From JANJUO01 sp942492935 (GTDB taxonomy: Bacteria > Bacteroidota > Ignavibacteria > Kapaibacteriales > UBA2268), in assembly GCA_942492935.1 (NCBI GenBank), contig OW818654.1, positions 1,922,001-1,986,000 on the forward strand: a DNA stretch of 64,000 nucleotides, given 5' to 3'. Position numbers and translations under genes: made by a program. Numbering within the stretch: the first letter of the stretch is position 1; every line of letters begins with the position of its first letter. Positions 15,797-25,668 of this stretch are shown piece by piece. Below the pieces are notes generated by a model. The model was given only the letters and a program-made list of their open reading frames with translations. It did not search any database and was not told the origin of the DNA.

Positions 15797-17884
15797 TTAT
15801 AATTCTTCAATTTCTACTTTACTTACCCCTTCAATTTTTGAAATTTTTGATGATATGCTTTGAATTTTATGCTCCTTAGAAGCTTTAATTCTCAATATTT
15901 CTTCAAATTTAATTTCATCATCATTACATTCGACAGATAATATTTGTAAATTTTTAATATCAAGTATTGAGTTTATTATTCCTGTTGCTACATGTTGATT
16001 TGGAATACCATAAACTTTAATCAATAACTCAACTAATTCTTCTTTTGATTTTTCAGAAGTGAATTTAATCAAATCAATAGTTTCAAATTCATCAAGTTCG
16101 CTTGATGACATATTTGAATCTGTTGAAATTTTAAATCCATCTCTAACCTTGTATTTGATAAAATCGAATACTTTCTTAATATTTAAATCCTGTTTGCTTA
16201 ATGCAATGTAAAAATCAGTATCTTTTTCAAATTTAAGAGATTTTAGTAATTTTTCAAATTCAATTACACTCAAATTTACAGAGTATTCTTTACTTTTTTC
16301 AGCCCAAATTGTTCTACCAATTTGCTCAATTTCTTTCTCCTTTTCTCTTAAGTACTTATTTAAATAAAACTTAGCTTTTGGAGTATAGGCAAATTTCAGC
16401 CATTCTTTTTTGGGTTGTTGAGATTTAGACGTGAGAATTTCAATTATATCGCCACTATGTAGTTTATAATCCATTGGTACAATTTTGCTGTTCACTTTAG
16501 CACCAATATAATGGTCTCCAATTTCAGTGTGAATATCATAAGCAAAATCTAATGGCATCGAACCAATTGGAAGTGTTCGGAACTCGTGAGCTGGAGTATA
16601 AACATAAATTTCATCAAGGAAAAGATTACTTTTAACTTGTTCAATTAATTCCTCACTACTGCCATTACCTGCATTTTCAAATAATTCTCTAACTGAAGAA
16701 ATCCATTCTAATATATGTTCATTTTCTAAAATTGATAGATTATCAACCTTTCCACTTTTGTATCTGAAATGTGCAGCATAACCATTTTCGGAAAATTCAT
16801 GCATCATTACAGTGCGAATTTGCATTTCGACTAATTTGCTGTTCAAACCAACAATTGCAGTATGTAGTGATTGATAGTTGTTTTTCTTTGGTACTGAAAT
16901 GTAATCTTTGAATGTTTCTGGAACTGGTTTGTAGATACTTGCAATAATTCCATATACATAAAAACACATAAAAGGGTCATTTGTATCAATTAAAATTCTA
17001 ATTGCAAATAAATCATATAATTCATCAATACTTTTTTCTCTTAACTTCATTTTATTAAAAATGGAATAAATATGCTTAGGTCTTCCAGTAATATCAAATG
17101 TAATCTTATTTTTCTTTAAAAACTCATCATTTTGTAATCTATCTTTAATTGGCTCAATTAGTTTTTTAATATATTCTTCACGTTCCTCTCTTGTTGCATT
17201 TAATGCAGATTTAATTTCTTCATAGGCAGTATAATTCAAAGTTTTAAAGGACAAATCTTCTAATTCCCACTTTAAATTTCTTAAACCGAAACGATTTGCA
17301 AATGGTGCATACACATCAAGAGATTCTCGAGCAAGTTTTAGGCGGCTCTCTTTGCTTAAATGTTCAATTGTACGCATATTATGCAATCTGTCAGCTAATT
17401 TTACAAGAATAATTCTTACATCTTTGAATAATGATAATAATAATTTTCGGTAATTCTCAGCTTGTTCGGTAAAATTCTGATTTTGAGTTTCTATGTGGTC
17501 AATTTTATGAACACCATCAACAATATCGGCAACAATAGTTCCAAATTCTTGTTTAATGTCTTTTAGATTAATCTTATCGCCTTCGTCCATAGCATCATGA
17601 AGTAATGCAGCTATTACACTAACATCATCGAGTGGAATTTCATTCATTAAAATTTCAGCAACTGCCAACGGATGAGTATAATAAGGTAAACCAGATTTTC
17701 TAACCTTGTTAGAATGTGCTTCAACACAAATAAGAAATGCTTTTTTTAATTTCTGTTCATTATAGTTTTTAAGTTTAGATTTACATTCTTTTAAAAACCA
17801 ATTTAAATCAGATTCAACATCTTTGCCTGCAATATGAATTTTACTTTGCTGTCTTACAAATGTATTAAATGGTAATCCAAACAT
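15797..17884 (-). CDS. RelA/SpoT homologue (bifunctional-type (p)ppGpp enzyme)
   Basis: A 695-residue RSH protein. HD hydrolase domain (about 50-200): H71 (YTHPLAVAEIL), H96-D97 (LLHDAMDE) and LADRLHNMRTIEHL. The usual Glu-Asp pair after HD is Asp-Glu here (D100, E101). Synthetase domain (about 245-380): RPKHIYSIFNKM, DLFAIRI, SVPKKNNYQSLHTAI, EMQIRTVMMHEFSENGYAAH. TGS domain (about 415-475): VYTPAHEFRTLPIGSMPLDF. A short ACT-like tail ends the protein. The layout is that of Rel/SpoT, controlling the stringent response. Hydrolase activity is likely but less certain because of the swapped pair. Confidence 0.92.
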   Translation of the reverse strand: MFGLPFNTFVRQQSKIHIAGKDVESDLNWFLKECKSKLKNYNEQKLKKAFLICVEAHSNKVRKSGLPYYTHPLAVAEILMNEIPLDDVSVIAALLHDAMDEGDKINLKDIKQEFGTIVADIVDGVHKIDHIETQNQNFTEQAENYRKLLLSLFKDVRIILVKLADRLHNMRTIEHLSKESRLKLARESLDVYAPFANRFGLRNLKWELEDLSFKTLNYTAYEEIKSALNATREEREEYIKKLIEPIKDRLQNDEFLKKNKITFDITGRPKHIYSIFNKMKLREKSIDELYDLFAIRILIDTNDPFMCFYVYGIIASIYKPVPETFKDYISVPKKNNYQSLHTAIVGLNSKLVEMQIRTVMMHEFSENGYAAHFRYKSGKVDNLSILENEHILEWISSVRELFENAGNGSSEELIEQVKSNLFLDEIYVYTPAHEFRTLPIGSMPLDFAYDIHTEIGDHYIGAKVNSKIVPMDYKLHSGDIIEILTSKSQQPKKEWLKFAYTPKAKFYLNKYLREKEKEIEQIGRTIWAEKSKEYSVNLSVIEFEKLLKSLKFEKDTDFYIALSKQDLNIKKVFDFIKYKVRDGFKISTDSNMSSSELDEFETIDLIKFTSEKSKEELVELLIKVYGIPNQHVATGIINSILDIKNLQILSVECNDDEIKFEEILRIKASKEHKIQSISSKISKIEGVSKVEIEEL

Positions 17885-18247
17885 ATTAATTCAATTTTTT
17901 ACTTATAAAAAACTGTAATTTAACAATTTGAAAGATAATATTATAATAAAATTATCATTACGTATCAAAGTTATATACAAAGTATTACAAGATAATAATG
18001 ATTCTATAAAAGCCATATTGGATTTTATATGAGTAACTGATAAATATCCTACAACACTCAACAAACTTTTTAGTGTTGATTGTGTATGTAAGAATTTTTC
18101 TATTCCGATTTTCATAATATACATATATCAAATATCTTTTATTAAAATAAATATTTGTTTAAATTTGCAATGAGACCAAATTTTGCCGACCAAAGTTTGG
18201 TATTTTTTTATTATTTTTGAATTTTATAAATTAGAGATTAAAATTTA
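17885..18247. other. Divergent intergenic region between the RSH gene and hslO
   Basis: These 363 bases separate two divergent genes and should hold both promoters. The sequence is very AT-rich, with no convincing palindrome. A 73-codon minus-strand frame is present but has no family features and no ribosome binding site, so I treat the stretch as noncoding. hslO itself has no strong Shine-Dalgarno before its ATG. Confidence 0.5.
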
Positions 18248-19156
18248 ATGCAAATAAATGACTTAAAAACAACTCTGCTCAACCGTGACAGATGTATAAA
18301 AGTTATATCGAAAGATGGATTATTTAGAGCTGTATTAGTTAAAAATTCAAATTCTGCTATAACTGCTCAATTGAACCATAAATTATCTCAACCTCCAGCA
18401 TTTGTTTTGGCTCGTATTCTAACAGGTGCATCAATGCTTGCTTCTTTATTAAAAGGTGAAGAAAGAGTGGTATTAGAGATTGAGGGTAGTGGAATCGTAT
18501 CAAGAGCACTTGCTGAAGCATTGCAAGTTGGTGAAGTAAGAGGTTATGCAAGACTATCTGAAATTACTGAACCAATAATGGTTAATAACATTAGTGATTT
18601 TGTTGGATTGGGTTTGTTGAAAGTAACAAAAATAATGTACAATCACAAACAACCTGTTCAAGGTATTGTTCATCTGCAATACGGCGACCTTGCAAATGAC
18701 CTTGCTTATTATTTTACTCAATCAGAACAAGTTCCTACATTTATTCAAATGGATACTCAATTTGCTGATGATGGTTTATTGGAACAATCTGGTGGCATTA
18801 TGTTTCAGAGTTTGCCAGATGCAAAACAATCAGATATTGAACAACTTTATGAAAAAATTGTTGCTCTCCCACCTGTTTGTGATTTGTTTAGTCAAAATAT
18901 TTCTCCAGTTGATTGTTTGAAAGAATTAATTCCATTTGGTTATAATGTAATTGCTTCTACTCCACTTGATTTCTTTTGCAGATGCTCAAAAGATGTTTTT
19001 AAAAGTAAAATTTTAACTTTAAACAAAAGTGAAATTGAAGGAATGTATGAAGATAATCACAATGAATTAATTTGTCAATACTGTAACAAACACTATTATT
19101 TGACAAAGGAAGATTTTGATCAATTGCTTGCAGAGAAAACAGCTAAGTTAAATTAA
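18248..19156 (+). CDS. hslO: Hsp33 redox-regulated chaperone
   Basis: A 302-residue Hsp33. The N-terminal domain contains AFVLARILTGASMLASLLKG and GSGIVSRALAEA. The C-terminal zinc redox switch has C244-x-C246 (FFCRCSKDV) and C276-x-x-C279 (CQYCNKHYYL), the exact CxC/CxxC pattern. Oxidation releases zinc and activates holdase function in the cytoplasm. The Lon-like protease gene starts nine bases later, so the two probably form one proteostasis operon. Confidence 0.95.
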   Translation: MQINDLKTTLLNRDRCIKVISKDGLFRAVLVKNSNSAITAQLNHKLSQPPAFVLARILTGASMLASLLKGEERVVLEIEGSGIVSRALAEALQVGEVRGYARLSEITEPIMVNNISDFVGLGLLKVTKIMYNHKQPVQGIVHLQYGDLANDLAYYFTQSEQVPTFIQMDTQFADDGLLEQSGGIMFQSLPDAKQSDIEQLYEKIVALPPVCDLFSQNISPVDCLKELIPFGYNVIASTPLDFFCRCSKDVFKSKILTLNKSEIEGMYEDNHNELICQYCNKHYYLTKEDFDQLLAEKTAKLN

Positions 19157-19165
19157 CGGTGAATT

Positions 19166-21637
19166 ATGGATTTAGTGCAAAATATTTCAGAAAGAAGATT
19201 GGATATAAGTAAATTAAGATGGAATTGTCCTGAGGATTTTTTCAAATTTAATTCTACTTCCGAAATTGAACCATTAGAAAAAATTGTTGGACAGGAAAGA
19301 GCAATTGAAGCTATTAAGTTAGGTGCAGAACTTAATGCAAAGGGTTATAATATCTTTGTAACTGGACTTTCAGGTACTGGTAGAACAACTACTGTCAAGA
19401 AAATTTTAGATAGTAATTCATTAACCTGCCCTATTACTTATGATTTTTGCTATGTAAATAATTTCAAAAATCAAGATTCGCCAACTTTATTGAAATTGCC
19501 CAAAGGTTTTGGAAAAAAATTAAGTGATTCAATGAATGATACTATTACATTTCTTAGGAGACGATTACCTAAATTATTTGAGGAGGATAATTATCAATCA
19601 TCAAGAAAGAAAATTATTGAATCTTACCAAGATAAAGAAAGAGAAGTATTATCACAATTTGATAACAAAATTAAAAAGTATGGTTTTATTAGAGGACAGT
19701 TAGAAAATGAACAAGGAAATATTCTGCCTGAAGTTTTTCCGCTTATAGATGGCAATCCTGTTCAAATTGAAGCTATTGGTGAATATGTAGAAAAAAAAGT
19801 AATAACTGAAAAAAAGGCAAATGAGTTAAGAAAACTTTGGCAAAAATTTCATGATGAAATTTATGATTTAGCACGTGTAGGTATGAAATTAATGCAAGAG
19901 TTTCGTAAGGAATTGCTTGAAAATGACAAAGCATCAGCACAAATTATTGTTAATTCATCATTCAGTAACATAATAGATGAATTTAATTTCGATAAAGTTG
20001 TGGATTATATAAATGAAGTTAAAAATTATATTTTGGATAATTTAAATATATTTGTTCCAGCTGGTGTAACCGTTACTCAACAAATAGAAGATGATTCAGA
20101 TGTTTCCATTGCAGAAAAATTCCAGATTTTCACAGTTAATGTTATTCTTGATAATTCAGAAACAACTACTTCACCTGTAATAATTGAGACAAATCCAACT
20201 TATACCAATCTATTTGGTACAATTGAGAAAACTTATGACCAAAAAGGATTCTGGAAAACTGATTTTACTAAAATAAAATCTGGCTCATTACTCAAAGCTG
20301 ACCAAGGATTTTTAATCGTTAATGCAAATGATTTATTTCAAGAACCCGGAGTATGGCAATCATTAAAAAGAGTTCTTCTTTATGATAAATTAGAAATTCA
20401 ACCTTTTGATTCATATTTTCAAATTTCTCAATCTCATCTGAAACCCGAACCCATTGATGTAAAGGTAAAGGTTATAATAATTGGTGGTCAAACTCTTTAT
20501 AAATGGCTTTATCATTATGAAAAAGGATTTAAGAAAATTTTCAAAGTAAATGCTCAATTTGATTATGAAGCAAAAAATAATGAGGATATGCTAACAAATT
20601 ATGTGGGATTCATTTCAATGATTTGCAGCAAAGAACATATACCTCATTGCTCGCCAAGTGGAGTAGCAGCTGTAATTGAATGGGCAGTTGAGCAGTCAGG
20701 TTCTCAAAATAAAGTTATACTTAAATTTTCTGATGTTGCTGACATTCTTCGTGAATCTGCTTTTTATTATAGAGAAGGCAAATCACATTTAATCAATCGT
20801 GAAGATGTGGAAAAAACAATAAAAGCACGTAAATTTAGAAATAATCTTATAGATGAAAAATTATCCGAGCATATTCTTGAAAATTCAATTTTGATTGATA
20901 CACAAGGTAAAAAAATTGGTCAGATAAATGGACTTACCGTTTACAATGATTCTATTTATTCTTTTGGTAAACCAGCTAAAATAACTGCAAGTATTTCTGC
21001 CGGGAACTCCGGAATAATAAATATTGAACGTGAAGCTGATTTAAGTGGTAAAATTCATAATAAAGGTGTTTTAATCATTTCGGGTTTTCTTCGAGAACGA
21101 TTTGCTCAGAAACAAGCGTTATCTCTTACTGCATCACTTGCATTTGAGCAAAATTATGGTGGTATTGATGGAGATAGTGCTTCCGCAGCCGAGATTTATG
21201 TTCTTCTTTCAGCAATTTCAAGTATTCCTATCAATCAGGACATAGCAATTACAGGTTCGGTGAATCAAAAAGGGGATATTCAGCCAATAGGTGGAGTGAA
21301 TGAAAAAATCACAGGTTTCTATGAAATTTGCCGACAGAAAGGATTTAGTGGAAAAAATGGCGTCATAATTCCAATTCAAAATGTTAAAGACTTAATGTTG
21401 AATAAAGATATAATCAAATCTTGCGAAGAAGGTGAGTTCTCTGTTTATTCTATTTCAACTATTGAAGAAGGAGTAGAGATTTTGTTTGACATTCAAGCTG
21501 GAATTTTGAATGAAGATGGTGAGTATTCATCAGATTCATTATTTGGAACAGTAGCTGAAAAATTGAATCTGCTTGCAGAAATAAATAAAAAATCAAAAAC
21601 AAATTCAAGTCCCAAAAGGAAAAGAAGTAACAGTTAG
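19166..21637 (+). CDS. Lon-like ATP-dependent protease (AAA_32 type)
   Basis: An 823-residue protein. ATPase part: Walker A-like GLSGTGRTT at 67-75, with Arg in place of the usual Lys as is typical for this family, and sensor segments near DQGFLIVNANDLFQEPGVW (380-400). A coiled insertion covers about 120-290. The C-terminal Lon protease domain carries the Ser-Lys dyad: S671 in GDSASAAEIY and K714 in GGVNEKITGFYE. It differs from LonA by lacking the N-terminal substrate domain. Substrates are unknown. It sits between hslO and rpe. Confidence 0.9.
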   Translation: MDLVQNISERRLDISKLRWNCPEDFFKFNSTSEIEPLEKIVGQERAIEAIKLGAELNAKGYNIFVTGLSGTGRTTTVKKILDSNSLTCPITYDFCYVNNFKNQDSPTLLKLPKGFGKKLSDSMNDTITFLRRRLPKLFEEDNYQSSRKKIIESYQDKEREVLSQFDNKIKKYGFIRGQLENEQGNILPEVFPLIDGNPVQIEAIGEYVEKKVITEKKANELRKLWQKFHDEIYDLARVGMKLMQEFRKELLENDKASAQIIVNSSFSNIIDEFNFDKVVDYINEVKNYILDNLNIFVPAGVTVTQQIEDDSDVSIAEKFQIFTVNVILDNSETTTSPVIIETNPTYTNLFGTIEKTYDQKGFWKTDFTKIKSGSLLKADQGFLIVNANDLFQEPGVWQSLKRVLLYDKLEIQPFDSYFQISQSHLKPEPIDVKVKVIIIGGQTLYKWLYHYEKGFKKIFKVNAQFDYEAKNNEDMLTNYVGFISMICSKEHIPHCSPSGVAAVIEWAVEQSGSQNKVILKFSDVADILRESAFYYREGKSHLINREDVEKTIKARKFRNNLIDEKLSEHILENSILIDTQGKKIGQINGLTVYNDSIYSFGKPAKITASISAGNSGIINIEREADLSGKIHNKGVLIISGFLRERFAQKQALSLTASLAFEQNYGGIDGDSASAAEIYVLLSAISSIPINQDIAITGSVNQKGDIQPIGGVNEKITGFYEICRQKGFSGKNGVIIPIQNVKDLMLNKDIIKSCEEGEFSVYSISTIEEGVEILFDIQAGILNEDGEYSSDSLFGTVAEKLNLLAEINKKSKTNSSPKRKRSNS

Positions 21638-21644
21638 GAAAGAA

Positions 21645-22310
21645 ATGAATAAATTAAAAAATAAAATTGCTCCATCTTTGTTATCAGCTGATTTTGCAAA
21701 TTTGGAAAGTGAAGTAAAAAAATGTGAAAACGCTGGTTGTGATTTACTCCATATCGATATTATGGATGGTCATTTTGTACCCAATATCACGATTGGACCT
21801 TTGGTAGTAGCGGCAATTAAACCACATACTAAAATGCCTCTTGATTGTCATTTGATGATTTCAGAGCCGGATAAATATATACCAGAATTTGTCAAAGCTG
21901 GTGCTGATATGATTTCAATCCATGTAGAAGCAACCCATCATTTACATAGGTCTATCGGATTAATAAAGAGTTTTGGAGTAAAAGCTGGAATAGCATTAAA
22001 TCCTATTACACCTTTGGAGTTCGTTTATCCTGCTGCTGAATATTGTGATTTTATTATGCTAATGTCCGTTAATCCAGGATTTGGAGGACAAAGTTTTATT
22101 CCTTCATTTTTAAAACGAGCAAAGTTATTACGTGAATTTTTAGATAATAACGGATTAAGCCATATAGAAATTGAAGTAGATGGTGGTGTAAAATTAGATA
22201 ATGTTAAAGAAATAGTTGATTCTGGTGCCAATATTTTAGTTAGCGGCTCTGGTTTATTCAGCGGAAATTTTGAAGAAAATGTTAAAAGTATGAAAGAATT
22301 GATAAAATAA
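21645..22310 (+). CDS. rpe: Ribulose-phosphate 3-epimerase
   Basis: A 221-residue TIM-barrel enzyme. Motifs: APSLLSADFANL, HIDIMDGHFVPNITIGP with metal-binding His and Asp, DCHLMI, MSVNPGFGGQSFIPS, and IEVDGGVKLDN. It interconverts ribulose 5-phosphate and xylulose 5-phosphate in the pentose phosphate pathway. It starts seven bases after the Lon-like gene and is followed 29 bases later by a lipoprotein gene. Length and active-site residues are normal. Confidence 0.96.
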   Translation: MNKLKNKIAPSLLSADFANLESEVKKCENAGCDLLHIDIMDGHFVPNITIGPLVVAAIKPHTKMPLDCHLMISEPDKYIPEFVKAGADMISIHVEATHHLHRSIGLIKSFGVKAGIALNPITPLEFVYPAAEYCDFIMLMSVNPGFGGQSFIPSFLKRAKLLREFLDNNGLSHIEIEVDGGVKLDNVKEIVDSGANILVSGSGLFSGNFEENVKSMKELIK

Positions 22311-22339
22311 ATTGAAATAAATTTCTTTGGGATATTATA

Positions 22340-23374
22340 ATGAATTTTGAAAATAAATTGTTATTTGACTTTAAATTGATGTTTGTATTATTACTGATTT
22401 TTTCATTCATCGGTTGCGATACATCTAATGAACCAAGTGATTCAAATAAATTAAAAATTGGTATGCTTGCAGAAAATTTTGGGGATAGTTCATATAATGA
22501 AAATTGTAAACAAGGTATTTTAGATGCACAATATAAGTATGATTTTATTGCTGAATTTAAAGATGGTACAAGTGATGCAATTGTGAGAGCTAATGCTCAA
22601 TATTTTATTGACAAAAAATATGATTTACTTTTTTATGCGGGTTTTCTCTTTGAAAGTATTTCAACAGAATTTGCAGATAAGTATCCATTAAGAAATTTTG
22701 TGATGATTGATTATGACAAAGAATCTCTTCCTCCAAGTAATATGCTTGGAATTACCTTTGAAGTTCAACAAGCAGCATTTCCACTCGGTTATCTGGCTGC
22801 ATATTGGGCTGATTCAAAAAGTCCAATAAATCCCAAAACTGCAACTATATGTGGATTTGATTCTAAAACATTACAAAAGTTTTATGTTGCTTTTGATAAA
22901 GGTGTTAAATATTATAATTCAAAACACGGAAAAAATGTGGAAAATCAAACTGTTTTCTCAAACACATTTAGGGACTTAAATGTTGGAAGAAATTTGGCGA
23001 ATCATTTAATTGATAGCGGAGTGAGTGTGATTTTTACAGTTGCTGGTGAATGTGGAGTTGGTGCATTAGAAGTTTTAAAACAAAGAGGGAAATGGGGAAT
23101 AGGTGTTGATGATGACCAATATTTGACTTTGCCAACCGTAAGAGATATTTTATTATCTTCATGTATAAAGAATACAAGAAATCCAGTATATGAAGTTACA
23201 GAAAATTTTGTTAAGGGTAATTTTAAAGGTGGTACAATATTTAAAGCCAATATGTCAAATTGGGGAGTTGCGATGGCACCATATCACGATTATACCGATG
23301 AAATTCCTGATAACATTAAAAGTGAAATTGCTAATATCAATTATCAAATTGATAAAGGAATAATAATACCTTAA
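22340..23374 (+). CDS. BMP/PnrA-like basic membrane lipoprotein
   Basis: A 344-residue substrate-binding lipoprotein. The lipobox FIGC ends a hydrophobic signal. The BMP domain begins KLKIGMLAENFGDSSYNENC and continues with FEVQQAAFPLGYLAAYWADS and VGALEVLKQRGKWGIGVDDD, the family's nucleoside-binding layout. BMP proteins such as PnrA deliver purine nucleosides to an ABC transporter. No permease or ATPase gene is adjacent, so the ligand is unproven. Confidence 0.85.
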   Translation: MNFENKLLFDFKLMFVLLLIFSFIGCDTSNEPSDSNKLKIGMLAENFGDSSYNENCKQGILDAQYKYDFIAEFKDGTSDAIVRANAQYFIDKKYDLLFYAGFLFESISTEFADKYPLRNFVMIDYDKESLPPSNMLGITFEVQQAAFPLGYLAAYWADSKSPINPKTATICGFDSKTLQKFYVAFDKGVKYYNSKHGKNVENQTVFSNTFRDLNVGRNLANHLIDSGVSVIFTVAGECGVGALEVLKQRGKWGIGVDDDQYLTLPTVRDILLSSCIKNTRNPVYEVTENFVKGNFKGGTIFKANMSNWGVAMAPYHDYTDEIPDNIKSEIANINYQIDKGIIIP

Positions 23375-23495
23375 TGGATAGTGTCCGAATAAATATGTAA
23401 TTTATATTACAAGATAAAAGGATATATGACAATAAACAATATTCATATTTGCTGAAATATAAACTCAATTATTTTAGGATTGAATTGAAATTCAA

Positions 23496-24575
23496 TCAAA
23501 TTTTCTTTTTTAATGAGTAAACATAAGCAAGAACTTGTGCAACCGCTTTGAATAATGATTCAGGTACTTCTTCATCAAAATCAACATTTGCATATAAAGC
23601 ACGAGCTAATGGTGGGTCTTCAACAATTGGAATTTTGTATTCAGTTGCAACTTCTCTTATTTTAAAAGCCATAAAATCAGCACCTTTTGCCACAACTTTT
23701 GGGGCGCTCATTTCGCCTTGTTTATATGCTAATGCAACTGCAAAGTGGGTTGGGTTTGTGATAACAACATCAGCAGTCTTCAAATTTTTCATCATTAATC
23801 TTCTTATTCTGCTTCTCATCATTTGTCTAAGACGACTTTTGATTAAAGGGTCACCTTCAGCTTGTTTAGATTCATCTTTTAATTCCTTTTTTGTCATTTT
23901 CATATCATCTTGATATTTCCAACGCTGATAAAAGAAGTCTGCTAAAGCAATTACAATGTATGCAGCTGCAACTTTCCAAACTAATTCAAATGCAACTTCG
24001 ACCATATAACTACCAATATCAATAAAAGGGCGTTCTAATAGTCCGATTATCTCCTCATCTCTTTTAATCAAAACAGCATAAATGACAATTCCAAGTAAAG
24101 TAATTTTCAATATACTTTTTAATAATTCAATAGCTGAATTTTTTGATATAAATACTTTCTTAATTCCAGAAAAAGGATTAAATATTTGTTGCCATCGAAG
24201 ACCTTCTGTGAATTTCTTTGTTGCCCACTTTACTCCAATTTGAGATGCGTCTCCAAGAAATGCAATTACAAAAATTACTCCAACAACAGGTAATAAAACT
24301 TGTCCTAAAAAGAAGAATAACTCAGAGGTATAACGTATTACATTAGCATCAGTTATTTCCATTGTGGCAGAATTCTGAAGCATTGTTTTCATTAAACCCT
24401 GAACATTTCCAAGAGTAGCTGGACCAAATATAAATACAGACATACCACCGAGCAATAAAAGTGCTGCAGTAGTTACATCGGTACTTTTAGCAACTTGACC
24501 TTTCTGTTGAGCGTCCGTTAGACGCTTGTGGGTCGCTTGCTCGGTTTTCTCCATTCCATCTTGATTCTCTGCCAT
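23496..24575 (-). CDS. flhB: Flagellar export protein FlhB
   Basis: A 359-residue FlhB. The N-terminus EKTEQATHKRLTDAQQKGQV is characteristic, followed by four membrane segments (about 36-56, 88-108, 148-170, 192-212). The cytoplasmic domain carries the autocleavage motif N274-P275-T276-H277 and VVAKGADFMAFKIREVA ... IPIVEDPPLARALY. FlhB switches the flagellar export gate from hook to filament substrates. It is the last gene of the minus-strand fliP-fliQ-fliR-flhB cluster, 13 bases after fliR. Confidence 0.95.
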   Translation of the reverse strand: MAENQDGMEKTEQATHKRLTDAQQKGQVAKSTDVTTAALLLLGGMSVFIFGPATLGNVQGLMKTMLQNSATMEITDANVIRYTSELFFFLGQVLLPVVGVIFVIAFLGDASQIGVKWATKKFTEGLRWQQIFNPFSGIKKVFISKNSAIELLKSILKITLLGIVIYAVLIKRDEEIIGLLERPFIDIGSYMVEVAFELVWKVAAAYIVIALADFFYQRWKYQDDMKMTKKELKDESKQAEGDPLIKSRLRQMMRSRIRRLMMKNLKTADVVITNPTHFAVALAYKQGEMSAPKVVAKGADFMAFKIREVATEYKIPIVEDPPLARALYANVDFDEEVPESLFKAVAQVLAYVYSLKKKI

Positions 24576-24588
24576 TTATTATCCTATT

Positions 24589-25389
24589 TTATGGAACATT
24601 AGCTGGATTTAAACTCATAATTATCTGTAATGATTGAGATTGTACAATTCCCAATGTCCATTTGATTATATAAATCATCAATGGTGTTGAAAATAACAAA
24701 ACAGTTAATCCCACAGATATTTTAAATTGAAAACTAAGAATAAAAATATTGGTTTGCGGTGCTATTCTTGCTAATAGTGCTAACCCCAAATTCGTACAAA
24801 ACATAGCTACTAAAATTGGAGATGCGATTTTTATACCTAATATCAAGACAGTTGTAGCATATTTCACTAACAGTATTTCAGTTGTTTCTGTAATTGAAAA
24901 AGATAACAATGGTACAGCTTTCATACTAATATAAATTGCTTCGATAATTTGATGATGACCATCAATCGACAGAAATAGCATTAAAGCAATCATTTCTTTA
25001 AATTCACCAAGTAATGTTGGATTCTGACTTGCTTGGTCAAACATAGCGGCTGTTTGAAATCCCAAATCTGTGTCAATTAATCCACCTGCCATTCTTGCAG
25101 CAAGGAAAACAAGATTTATCGAAAAACCAATAATTAAGCCAAATAAAAATTCTTTGAGTACAATTAAGGCAAGATACCACAAATGAAATTCAATTGTAGG
25201 TTGGTCTTGCCAATAAATACTTGTTACAGAAATAGATAGAATAATAGCTAAAAAAACTTTCACATGAGGAATTATAACATCATTTTTAAATATTGGGGCG
25301 CCAGCCATTACTCCAAGTATTCTAATAAAAATCAAAGTTCCTATTAGGAACTTTGAAGTAAGGGCAAATAATGTATTTGAATCCAACAT
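24589..25389 (-). CDS. fliR: Flagellar export protein FliR
   Basis: A 266-residue membrane protein with six helices. FliR signatures are RILGVMAGAPIFKNDVIIPHVKV and LKEFLFGLIIGFSINLVFLAARMAGGLIDTDLG, split here by the family's helix break. With FliP and FliQ it forms the export gate. The gene begins three bases after the fliQ stop. Confidence 0.93.
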   Translation of the reverse strand: MLDSNTLFALTSKFLIGTLIFIRILGVMAGAPIFKNDVIIPHVKVFLAIILSISVTSIYWQDQPTIEFHLWYLALIVLKEFLFGLIIGFSINLVFLAARMAGGLIDTDLGFQTAAMFDQASQNPTLLGEFKEMIALMLFLSIDGHHQIIEAIYISMKAVPLLSFSITETTEILLVKYATTVLILGIKIASPILVAMFCTNLGLALLARIAPQTNIFILSFQFKISVGLTVLLFSTPLMIYIIKWTLGIVQSQSLQIIMSLNPANVP

Positions 25390-25392
25390 AAG

Positions 25393-25656
25393 CTACATTG
25401 TCGCTATAGTATTCATTATTTGAATAGTAAATGTTTTCATTTGAGAAATCATGTATGGTAATAGAAGTATTATTACTATAAATACTGCAACTAATTTTGG
25501 AACAAATGTAAGTGTTTGCTCTGAAATTGAAGTCGCCGCTTGAAATATTGAAATTATCAAACCAATTACCAATGATACAAGTAACAATGGTCCAACAATG
25601 ATAAACACATAATAAAATGCATCCCTTACGAGTGATATAACTACTTGATCAGTCAT
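25393..25656 (-). CDS. fliQ: Flagellar export protein FliQ
   Basis: An 87-residue protein with two helices: VISLVRDAFYYVFIIVGPLL then ISIFQAATSISEQTLTFVPK and KLVAVFIVIILLLPYM. The motif QAATSISEQTLTFVPK is diagnostic for FliQ/SctS. It is 12 bases downstream of fliP in the gate cluster. Confidence 0.95.
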   Translation of the reverse strand: MTDQVVISLVRDAFYYVFIIVGPLLLVSLVIGLIISIFQAATSISEQTLTFVPKLVAVFIVIILLLPYMISQMKTFTIQIMNTIATM

Positions 25657-25668
25657 TTTTCTTACTAA

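Noticed and set aside
17903..18124. 73-codon minus-strand frame between the RSH gene and hslO
   Set aside because: No ribosome binding site, no family features, low-complexity AT-rich sequence in a divergent promoter region.
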